5,207 nt of DNA, from assembly GCA_937864275.1 (NCBI GenBank), contig CALMIW010000328.1, forward strand, positions 1 to 5,207. Reading direction: 5' to 3'. Below, piece after piece: positions 1 through 4,584 of the stretch (position 1 is its first letter; every line of letters begins with the position of its first letter). The notes under the pieces are model-generated. The model was not told where the DNA came from. It did no database searches and saw nothing but the letters and a program-made list of their open reading frames with translations. Position numbers and translations under genes: made by a program. This DNA comes from an uncultured Dehalococcoidia bacterium (lineage in GTDB: Bacteria > Chloroflexota > Dehalococcoidia > Tepidiformales > Tepidiformaceae).

Positions 1-416
1 TCTGGTGGCAGAACAACCCGGACCCGAACGACCCGCTGAAGCCGCTCGACACGTATGCGGTCCACCCCGTGGCGGGCGGCTACGAGTTGGTGGGCGATTT
101 CGTCATCCTCGCGATCCTGCTCTTCGTCTCGCGCCGGTTCATCCGCGTGCCCGGCTGGGTCTTCTGCAGCTACGTCGCGATGTACGGCGTGCTGCGCTTC
201 ATCCTCAGCTACTTCCGGTTCGATGAGCAGACGCTCGGGGGCGTGCCCGTCCCACAACTGACGAGTGGCATTCTCCTTGGCGTCGCCGTCATCGCCGCGG
301 GCATCCTCTACCGGCACCCGGGCCCGATCACCCGCGAATACGCGGAACGGGTTTGGGGCGACCTTCCGCTTCCCGGCGAAGACGACGACACCGAACCAGC
401 CGCCACCCCGGCCTGA
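1..416 (+). CDS. lgt: Prolipoprotein diacylglyceryl transferase (Lgt), 3' part
   Basis: Lgt is an inner-membrane enzyme that moves diacylglyceryl from phosphatidylglycerol onto the lipobox cysteine of prolipoproteins, the first step of lipoprotein maturation. Only the C-terminal 137 residues or so are present. The frame is open from base 3 and the start lies left of the window. Visible are an HPVAGGYE segment matching the family HPTQLYE motif, a following hydrophobic helix (GDFVILAILLFV), a second helix with YGVLRFILSYFR that carries the conserved arginines of the family's RFxxExxR region (Glu replaced by Ser here), and a last helix after PQLTSG. The C-terminus is an acidic, Pro/Thr-rich cytoplasmic tail (LPGEDDDTEPAATPA) ending at TGA 414-416. 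The next gene begins 3 nt later in the same frame. The family call rests on motif order and membrane topology and is firm; the Met codons inside the window are not the true start. Confidence 0.9.
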   Translation, partial: WWQNNPDPNDPLKPLDTYAVHPVAGGYELVGDFVILAILLFVSRRFIRVPGWVFCSYVAMYGVLRFILSYFRFDEQTLGGVPVPQLTSGILLGVAVIAAGILYRHPGPITREYAERVWGDLPLPGEDDDTEPAATPA

Positions 417-419
417 CCG

Positions 420-677
420 GTGGCCGCGCCGCTCGAAGTGACGCTCTACCGGAAACGGGGCTGCGGGCTTTGCGACCAGGCGGAGTTCCACCTCGCGCGG
501 ATCGGCAAGAAGCTGCCCCTGCGGGTGACGCCGATCGACATCGACGGCGACCCGGACCTGCAGGCCAGGTACTTCCTCGAAGTCCCGGTGGTGTGCGTCG
601 CGGGCGACGAGGTCGCCCGTGCGCCGATTTCCGAGCGCCGTCTGCAGGATGCTCTCGAGGAACTGAGCGGGCGTTAG
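420..677 (+). CDS. Glutaredoxin-like (DUF836/Glrx2-type) thiol-redox protein
   Basis: This is a small cytoplasmic thioredoxin-fold protein of 85 aa, probably a thiol-disulfide reductase; its partner is unknown. It opens with the beta-strand EVTLYRKRGCGLC, holding the CxxC redox pair Cys15/Cys18. An IDIDGDPDLQARY segment and the cis-proline signature VPVV follow, in the order seen in glutaredoxin-related proteins of the DUF836 type, whose usual size is 75-100 aa. The GTG at 420 is chosen because it gives a normal N-terminus and sits immediately after the lgt stop. No Shine-Dalgarno is visible, so translation probably depends on coupling to lgt. GTG 438 is a possible shorter start. The TAG stop (675-677) overlaps the stop of the convergent LysR gene. 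The family is well supported; the substrate is not. Confidence 0.85.
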   Translation: MAAPLEVTLYRKRGCGLCDQAEFHLARIGKKLPLRVTPIDIDGDPDLQARYFLEVPVVCVAGDEVARAPISERRLQDALEELSGR

Positions 678-1534
678 AGTAGGATCAGGAGCTCCTCGGC
701 GATGCGTGGGAGGTGGCGGCCCTTCCGCCGTACCCAGCCGACCTCGCGCTGAAGCGGCGGATCCAGTTCCAGCGCGACAACGTCGTCGCGCCCCTCCACG
801 CTCATCCGTGGCGAAAGGGCGATGCCGCCGCCGGAGGCCACAAGCGCCAGGATCGCCTGCTGGGAGCGGATCTCGAAGGTGGTCTGCAGTTCGATTCCCG
901 CGTCGCGGGCGGCTTCGTCCACCATCGCTCGCAGGCCGAGGCCCGGCATCGAGAGGAGCAGGTTCGGTTCGGCGAGCGCGTCGCGCAGCGCCACCCGCCC
1001 CTCGCGCGCCCAGCGATGCTCCCGCCCGACGGCGAGCATGATCTCTTCCGTGAGCAGCGGCTGGACCTCGAGTCGCGAGTCGAACAGCGGCAGGACGACG
1101 ATCGCGAGGTCGAACTCGTCGGCCAGGATGCGCTCGATTGCGTCATCGGTGCCGAGCATCTCCACGAGGATGTGGCAGCGCGGGTAGCGCAGGCGGAGCT
1201 CGGCCAGGGCCGGCGGCAGGAGGTTGTCGGTGACGGTCTCGGTCGCGCACATCCGCAGCGAACCGCCAAGCGCCGAATCCGGGCCTGAGACAGCGGCGAG
1301 CGTCGCGGCGATCTCATCGAAGACGCGGTCGGCGCAGTCCGCGAGGGCGACTGCCGCATCCGTGGGGACGACCTTGCGGCCGACGCGGTGGAAGAGCGGC
1401 ACCCCCAGTTCGCGCTCCAGGGCGCGGAGCTGTTTGGAGACGGACGGTTGCGCCACGTACTCCGCTTCGGCGGCGGCTGTCACGGAGCCGGTGCGGACGA
1501 CCGCGCGGAGGTAGCGGAGGTGGTGGAGTTCCAT
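674..1534 (-). CDS. LysR-family transcriptional regulator
   Basis: This is a 286-aa DNA-binding regulator of typical LysR length. Residues 1-60 form the winged helix-turn-helix (MELHHLRYLRAVVRTGSVTA, then AAEAEYVAQPSVSKQLRALE and LGVPLFHR), which matches the family consensus closely. From about residue 88 (GSLRMCATETVTDNLLPPAL) to the end is the periplasmic-binding-protein-like effector domain, with the usual ELRLRYP, EFDLAIV and VASGGGIALSPR landmarks. The ATG at 1532-1534 is preceded by GGAAGG (complement of 1540-1545) at 5 nt spacing, a good ribosome binding site. The gene is divergent from the methyltransferase operon across a 169-bp gap, the arrangement in which LysR proteins often control themselves and the neighbour. 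The effector cannot be read from the sequence. Its TAA overlaps the end of the convergent glutaredoxin-like gene. Confidence 0.95.
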   Translation of the reverse strand: MELHHLRYLRAVVRTGSVTAAAEAEYVAQPSVSKQLRALERELGVPLFHRVGRKVVPTDAAVALADCADRVFDEIAATLAAVSGPDSALGGSLRMCATETVTDNLLPPALAELRLRYPRCHILVEMLGTDDAIERILADEFDLAIVVLPLFDSRLEVQPLLTEEIMLAVGREHRWAREGRVALRDALAEPNLLLSMPGLGLRAMVDEAARDAGIELQTTFEIRSQQAILALVASGGGIALSPRMSVEGRDDVVALELDPPLQREVGWVRRKGRHLPRIAEELLILL

Positions 1535-1550
1535 ACATGCCTTCCAGCTA

Positions 1551-1563
1551 TCGAATCAATGGA
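1551..1563. promoter_or_regulatory. Candidate LysR operator (T-N11-A imperfect palindrome)
   Basis: The 13-bp stretch TCGAATCAATGGA has the T-N11-A form favoured by LysR-type regulators, and four of its six base pairs are symmetric around the central C. It lies between the LysR start codon and the candidate -10, where binding could repress the LysR gene. T-N11-A is a loose pattern, so only the position next to a LysR gene and the local AT richness support it. Confidence 0.22.
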
Positions 1564-1564
1564 A

Positions 1565-1570
1565 ATCATA
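1565..1570 (-). promoter_or_regulatory. Possible -10 element of the LysR gene
   Basis: On the minus strand the hexamer reads TATGAT, five of six matches to TATAAT, inside the only AT-rich patch of the region (about 1549-1573). It would start transcription near 1558 and give a leader of about 24 nt that includes the GGAAGG ribosome binding site. No convincing -35 hexamer is present at 16-18 bp spacing, so this remains a weak prediction. Confidence 0.3.
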
Positions 1571-1651
1571 TCTTGGCTCGACGGCGTTGTTCGGGCCATG
1601 CTAAATCCGACCTTGGACGGACGCGCGCCCCACCTGGAGGCCTCACGCTTA

Positions 1652-1677
1652 GGCGATGAAGGACTTCGTCATCGGCC
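1652..1677 (+). other. Hairpin in the methyltransferase leader
   Basis: CGATGA (1654-1659) pairs perfectly with TCATCG (1669-1674) around a 9-nt loop. GG 1652-1653 can add two pairs to CC 1676-1677 across a single bulged G. It ends 16 nt before the ribosome binding site at 1694 and covers the alternative ATG at 1656. No T-run follows, so it is not an intrinsic terminator. It may be structural noise in GC-rich DNA. Confidence 0.25.
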
Positions 1678-1703
1678 GCGCGCCCGGGAAACCGGAGAAT
1701 GAC

Positions 1704-2471
1704 ATGACGGGCGTGACCGAACAGGTGAAGCAGCAATTCGGCGCGGTAGCCGAGGCCTACGTGAACAGTTCGTTCCATGCCTCGGGGCCAGACCTCGCCC
1801 TCCTCGTCGCGGCGTGCGACTTCAAAGGCACAGAGACAGTGCTCGACCTTGGTTGCGGCCCGGGCCACACGGCCATGGCCTGCGCCCGGAAGGCGGCGCG
1901 CGTCATCGGCATCGACGTCACCCCGGAGATGGTTGTGTCGGCGAACGCCCTGGCGGCGCAGCGCTCGCTTTCGAACGTCGAATTCCGCGTCGGGAATGTG
2001 GAGCAGCTGCCGTTCGTCAGCGGCACCGTGGATGTGGTCACCAGCCGCGTCAGCGCGCACCACTACAGCGATCCCGGCCGCGCCCTTTCCGAGGCGTTCC
2101 GCGTGCTCAAGCCGGGCGGGCTGCTGCTGGTCTCGGACACGGTTTCCCCGGAAGACCCGGCCTGCGACACGTTCTTCAACACGATGGAGTTCCTGCGCGA
2201 TTCGTCGCATGTCCGGAACTACAGGGGTTCCGAGTGGATGCGGATGCTCAAGGCCGCGGGCCTCGAGCCTGAGATGCTGGAGCGCTTCCCGCTCGCGCTC
2301 GACGGAGCGGACTGGGTGAAGCGGATGCAGACTCCGCCGGAGAAGGTGGCGATGCTGAAGCAGCTGCTGGCCGAGGCGGCGTCTTCCGTGCGGTCGGCCT
2401 TCGAGATCCGCGAGGACCCGTGGGGTTTCACGATCCCGATTGGCGTCTTCCGGGCGCGCAAGCCCGCCTAG
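1704..2471 (+). CDS. Class I SAM-dependent methyltransferase (UbiE/YcgJ-like)
   Basis: This is a 255-aa cytoplasmic methyltransferase with a Rossmann fold. Motif I is VLDLGCGPGHT (residues 46-56), followed by the acidic end of strand 2, GIDVTPEMV (Asp71, expected to bind the ribose of SAM). The NVEQLPF region (99-104) and DVVTSRVSAHHYSDP (110-124) come next, then the RVLKPGGLLLVSD strand (133-145) typical of the UbiE/methyltransferase-11 group. The C-terminal third is a lid region of unknown specificity. The ATG at 1704 is preferred: GGAGA (1694-1698) sits 5 nt upstream, and the TEQVKQQFGAVAEAYV opening is where this family normally begins. The in-frame ATG at 1656 would add 16 residues and has a poorer ribosome binding site. 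It is first gene of a probable operon with the Nudix and crotonase genes. The methyl acceptor is unknown. Confidence 0.92.
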   Translation: MTGVTEQVKQQFGAVAEAYVNSSFHASGPDLALLVAACDFKGTETVLDLGCGPGHTAMACARKAARVIGIDVTPEMVVSANALAAQRSLSNVEFRVGNVEQLPFVSGTVDVVTSRVSAHHYSDPGRALSEAFRVLKPGGLLLVSDTVSPEDPACDTFFNTMEFLRDSSHVRNYRGSEWMRMLKAAGLEPEMLERFPLALDGADWVKRMQTPPEKVAMLKQLLAEAASSVRSAFEIREDPWGFTIPIGVFRARKPA

Positions 2472-2497
2472 CCCTCGAAGGCGTTACGCTCGAGGTC

Positions 2498-2989
2498 GTG
2501 AGCGATCCCGGACCCGTTGTCGTCCGCTACGCCGCCCGTGCCGTCGTCATCGACGATGCTGGCCGGACGTTGCTGTTCCGCGCCCAGGTGCCCGGCCCGG
2601 CCGGCCGGTTCATCTGGATCACGCCCGGCGGCGGTATGAACCCCGGAGAGGAAGCCATCGATTGCGTGCGCCGGGAGCTGTTCGAAGAAACCGGGCTCCA
2701 GGACGTCGAAATCGGGCCGTGGGTCTGGCGGCGGGACCACACGTTTCGCTGGGGCGAGGGGATGCTCCGCCAGGTGGAAAGCTACTTCGTCGTGCGGACG
2801 CGACCGTTCGAGGTGAACACCGAGAACCACGAGGAACTGGAGCGTGGCTTCCTGACGGCCTATCGCTGGTTCTCTCTGGAGGAGCTTGCGGCGCACCCGG
2901 AAACGCTGGTGCCCGGGAACTTCGCCGAATTGCTGGCGCCGCTGCTCGAAGGGGTGTTCCCGGCGGAGCCGCTGGCCGTCGGGGTCTGA
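2498..2989 (+). CDS. Nudix hydrolase
   Basis: This cytoplasmic pyrophosphohydrolase of about 163 aa would cleave a nucleoside diphosphate linked to some moiety X; the substrate is not evident. The Nudix box is an exact match to GX5EX7REUXEEXGU at residues 45-67 (counted from GTG 2498), with E60, E63 and E64 as the metal-binding and catalytic glutamates. VRYAARAVVIDDAGRTLLFR forms the preceding beta strands, and WFSLEEL near the C-terminus is a usual Nudix ending. GTG 2498 gives a normal family N-terminus 26 nt after the methyltransferase stop, although its GAGG is only 2 nt away. An in-frame ATG at 2420 would add 26 residues, mostly overlapping the methyltransferase, and looks less likely. 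The gene is probably co-transcribed with its neighbours. Nudix plus crotonase suggests CoA or nucleotide clean-up, but this is inference only. Confidence 0.9.
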   Translation: MSDPGPVVVRYAARAVVIDDAGRTLLFRAQVPGPAGRFIWITPGGGMNPGEEAIDCVRRELFEETGLQDVEIGPWVWRRDHTFRWGEGMLRQVESYFVVRTRPFEVNTENHEELERGFLTAYRWFSLEELAAHPETLVPGNFAELLAPLLEGVFPAEPLAVGV

Positions 2990-3016
2990 CCCGGGGCGTG
3001 CCGATCGGCCATACTC

Positions 3017-3032
3017 CCTCCATTCGTGGAGG
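3017..3032 (+). promoter_or_regulatory. UUCG hairpin sequestering the ribosome binding site
   Basis: CCTCCA (3017-3022) and TGGAGG (3027-3032) form a perfect 6-bp stem closed by a TTCG tetraloop. The 3' strand is the Shine-Dalgarno (GGAGG 3028-3032) of the downstream crotonase gene, 6 nt before its ATG. A transcript covering this stretch could therefore hide the ribosome binding site until the stem opens. The structure is read directly; a control function is inferred. Confidence 0.5.
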
Positions 3033-3038
3033 TGGCCC

Positions 3039-3869
3039 ATGCCCGAGTTCGAAACCGTCCTGTACGAGATGCCCGCGGAGGGCGTCGCCCGCATCACCCA
3101 GAACCGTCCGGATGCGCGGAATGCCCAGAACAACCAGCTGACCTACGACCTGAACGCGGCTTTCGACTACGCCGGGGCCGATGAATCGGTGAGGGTGATC
3201 ATCCTTGCGGGCGCGGGGCCGCACTTTTCGGCCGGCCACGACTTGTGCGGCGGGAGTAAGCCACTCTCCGAATACCCGGTGGCGGGCACCTGGCGCGAGT
3301 TCAACAAGCCCGGCGCGGAGGGCTACATGGCGGTCGAGGAGGAGATCTACCTCGGCATGTGCCGGCGCTGGCGCAACATCCCGAAGCCGACGATTGCCGA
3401 AGTCCAGGGCAAGTGCATCGCGGGCGGGCTGATGCTCGCGTGGGTGTGCGACCTGATCGTCGCGAGCGAGGACGCCCAGTTCCAGGACCCGGTGGCCCAG
3501 ATGGGCGTCTGCGGCGTGGAATACTTCGCCCACCCGTGGGAACTGGGCGCGCGCAAGGCCAAGGAGATGCTCTTCACGGCCGACTGGGTCAGCGCCCAGG
3601 ACGCGTTCCGGCTGGGGATGGTGAACCACGTCGTGCCGCGCGACCAGCTTTCCGAGTTCACCCTCGAAATCGCGAAGCGGATCGCGCTGAAGCCGTCGTT
3701 CGCGCTGAAGCTCTCGAAGGAGGCGGTGAACCAGACGCTGGAAGCGCAGGGACAGTGGCAGGCGATGCTCAGCGTTTTCAACCTTCACCAGCTGGCGCAC
3801 AGCCACAACCAGGAGCTGTTCGGCATGCGCGTCGACCCGTCCGGGATCCCCGGGGCGGTGCGACGTTAG
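3039..3869 (+). CDS. Enoyl-CoA hydratase/isomerase-family (crotonase fold) protein
   Basis: This is a 276-aa crotonase-superfamily protein acting on an acyl-CoA thioester in the cytoplasm. The two oxyanion-hole segments are present: HFSAGHDL (62-69) and GKCIAGGLML (124-133). CDLIVASEDAQFQDP (137-151) and DWVSAQDAFRLGMVNHVVP (182-200) complete the family pattern. A segment of about 20 residues (SEYPVAGTWREFNKPGAEGY) between the oxyanion segments lengthens it relative to the rat mitochondrial hydratase. Aligned by eye to that enzyme, the two catalytic glutamates (Glu144 and Glu164) correspond to Met132 and Val152, so simple hydratase chemistry is doubtful. A GVEYFAHPWELG stretch (159-170) supplies other acidic candidates. 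The start at ATG 3039 follows GGAGG at 6 nt; the open frame further upstream overlaps the Nudix gene. It is the last gene of the operon, 49 nt after the Nudix stop. The family is certain; the reaction is not. Confidence 0.92.
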   Translation: MPEFETVLYEMPAEGVARITQNRPDARNAQNNQLTYDLNAAFDYAGADESVRVIILAGAGPHFSAGHDLCGGSKPLSEYPVAGTWREFNKPGAEGYMAVEEEIYLGMCRRWRNIPKPTIAEVQGKCIAGGLMLAWVCDLIVASEDAQFQDPVAQMGVCGVEYFAHPWELGARKAKEMLFTADWVSAQDAFRLGMVNHVVPRDQLSEFTLEIAKRIALKPSFALKLSKEAVNQTLEAQGQWQAMLSVFNLHQLAHSHNQELFGMRVDPSGIPGAVRR

Positions 3870-3877
3870 CGTCTCCT

Positions 3878-3922
3878 CTGTCCGGGATGACTACCGCCAG
3901 GGGTATTCGTATACCCGGACAG
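3878..3922. repeat. Inverted repeat at the convergent gene junction
   Basis: CTGTCCGGG (3878-3886) and CCCGGACAG (3914-3922) are perfect 9-bp reverse complements separated by 27 nt. A second inverted repeat lies inside, GGGTAT (3901-3906) and ATACCC (3911-3916), and shares the CCC, so the two stems are mutually exclusive. It sits between the crotonase stop and the last codons of the cyclase gene, where a bidirectional terminator would be expected. No T-run flanks it, so an intrinsic terminator is only possible, not shown. Confidence 0.35.
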
Positions 3923-4430
3923 GCTCTTCGAAGCCGGGGAGCAGCGTGGGCCCGAAGTCCGTGAACGACTCGGGGTCGCGTTCGCTGGCGTCGCGGGCGG
4001 CGCCGGTCAGGAGAATCTCGCCGCCGTGGGCGTGGTTCGTGACGCGGCTGGCGAGGTAGACGGAGACGCCGAAGAGGTCGCCATCGGCTTCGATGACGTT
4101 GCCGTAGTGGATGCCGCACCGGATCTTGAGCGGGACTTCCGTGGGGTTGCAGCGAGCGATTTCTGCCTGGGCCGTCGTTGCGTGGGCGAGCGCTTCATCG
4201 ACCGTGTCGAAGGAGAGCAGGAAGCCGTCGCCGAGCGAGCGGACGACGCGGCCCGTGTTCGTCTCGGCCCGGTGGATGGTGTCGGCCAGGAACTTGAGCA
4301 GATGGTAGGCGCGGGCATCGCCGAGCTGGCGGGTGATGCGCAGGGACCCCGCGACATCGACGAAAAGGATCGCGCGGGCCCGGGGCTTCAGTTCCCAGGG
4401 GCCATCCGCGAGAAGGGTCGGTGTGGTCAA
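3891..4430 (-). CDS. Stand-alone class III adenylate/guanylate cyclase domain protein
   Basis: This 179-aa protein is essentially one cyclase homology domain, which would make cAMP or cGMP from ATP or GTP as a dimer. The metal-binding aspartates are visible as Asp25 (ILFVDVAGS) and Asp68 (SLGDGFLLSF). The base-specifying region DLFG (Asp118) and the conserved Arg129 (LASRV) are also present, and the domain ends with the usual LPGFEEPVRVYEYP. Two canonical positions differ: the substrate-selecting Lys is Arg64 and the transition-state Asn is Tyr125. Activity is therefore uncertain. No signal peptide, membrane helix or sensory domain is seen. The start is TTG 4428-4430, since no in-frame ATG or GTG exists before the upstream stop, and GGAG (complement of 4440-4443) lies 9 nt upstream. 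It converges with the crotonase gene and has a CRP-type operator in its upstream region. Confidence 0.85.
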   Translation of the reverse strand: MTTPTLLADGPWELKPRARAILFVDVAGSLRITRQLGDARAYHLLKFLADTIHRAETNTGRVVRSLGDGFLLSFDTVDEALAHATTAQAEIARCNPTEVPLKIRCGIHYGNVIEADGDLFGVSVYLASRVTNHAHGGEILLTGAARDASERDPESFTDFGPTLLPGFEEPVRVYEYPWR

Positions 4431-4485
4431 GTAATGCGTCTCCAGCGGGCCGCCAGGTTTCCTCTCCCTTACCGGCCGTTCAACA

Positions 4486-4491
4486 AATCTA
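4486..4491 (-). promoter_or_regulatory. Possible -10 element of the cyclase gene
   Basis: The minus strand reads TAGATT, four of six matches to TATAAT including the important first, second and last positions. With a 6-nt spacer, transcription would begin at 4479 with an A. That places the TGTGA-N6-TCACA operator at about -41.5. No -35 hexamer is seen at 17 bp, as expected of an activator-dependent promoter. Confidence 0.35.
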
Positions 4492-4506
4492 GGGGCGAAC
4501 GCCGGG

Positions 4507-4534
4507 CCGCACTGTGAGTGTTGTCACAGTGCGG
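4507..4534. promoter_or_regulatory. CRP/FNR-family operator (TGTGA-N6-TCACA) in an 11-bp inverted repeat
   Basis: CCGCACTGTGA (4507-4517) and TCACAGTGCGG (4524-4534) are perfect reverse complements around the 6-bp spacer GTGTTG. The core, TGTGA at 4513-4517 and TCACA at 4524-4528, is the exact cAMP receptor protein consensus of enterobacteria and mycobacteria. It lies upstream of the cyclase start codon (about 90 bp) and 50 bp downstream of the thioredoxin-like gene, with both genes transcribed leftward. A terminator of the thioredoxin-like gene is the alternative reading, but no T-run follows the stem on either strand directly. The sequence match is certain; binding is inferred. Confidence 0.6.
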
Positions 4535-4584
4535 TGCTCACCGGGGGTTTTCGGCTGGCCGCCGGGACGTGAGTGTGAAGCGAA

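Noticed and set aside
713..1288. A 191-aa plus-strand open frame inside the LysR gene
   Set aside because: The opposite strand encodes a full-length LysR regulator; the His/Arg/Gln-rich composition is that of a complementary-strand shadow.
1566..2210. A 214-aa minus-strand open frame across the methyltransferase gene
   Set aside because: It lies antisense to a well-supported methyltransferase with motif I intact and contains no family motifs of its own.
2420..2497. The longer Nudix start at ATG 2420
   Set aside because: It would overlap the methyltransferase by 52 nt, adds residues unlike a Nudix N-terminus, and the GTG at 2498 gives a normal protein.
2619..3806. A 395-aa open frame on the minus strand across the Nudix and crotonase genes
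   Set aside because: It is antisense to two clear protein families and shows the Arg/Pro/His-rich composition of a shadow frame in GC-rich DNA; it has no recognisable domain.
4026..4517. A 163-aa plus-strand open frame across the cyclase gene and the CRP-type site
   Set aside because: It is antisense to the cyclase domain and carries no motif; the cyclase reading explains the sequence.
4507..4534. Reading the 11-bp inverted repeat as a standard intrinsic terminator
   Set aside because: No T-run follows the stem on either strand (TTTT at 4547-4550 is 12 nt away and on the plus strand, where no gene reads through). The core matches a CRP operator exactly, so the operator reading is preferred, though not proven.
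4514..4576. Repeat of GTGAGTGT at 4514-4521 and 4569-4576, as a second half-operator
   Set aside because: The second copy has no matching TCACA arm, and an 8-bp repeat in a short low-complexity spacer is easily a coincidence.
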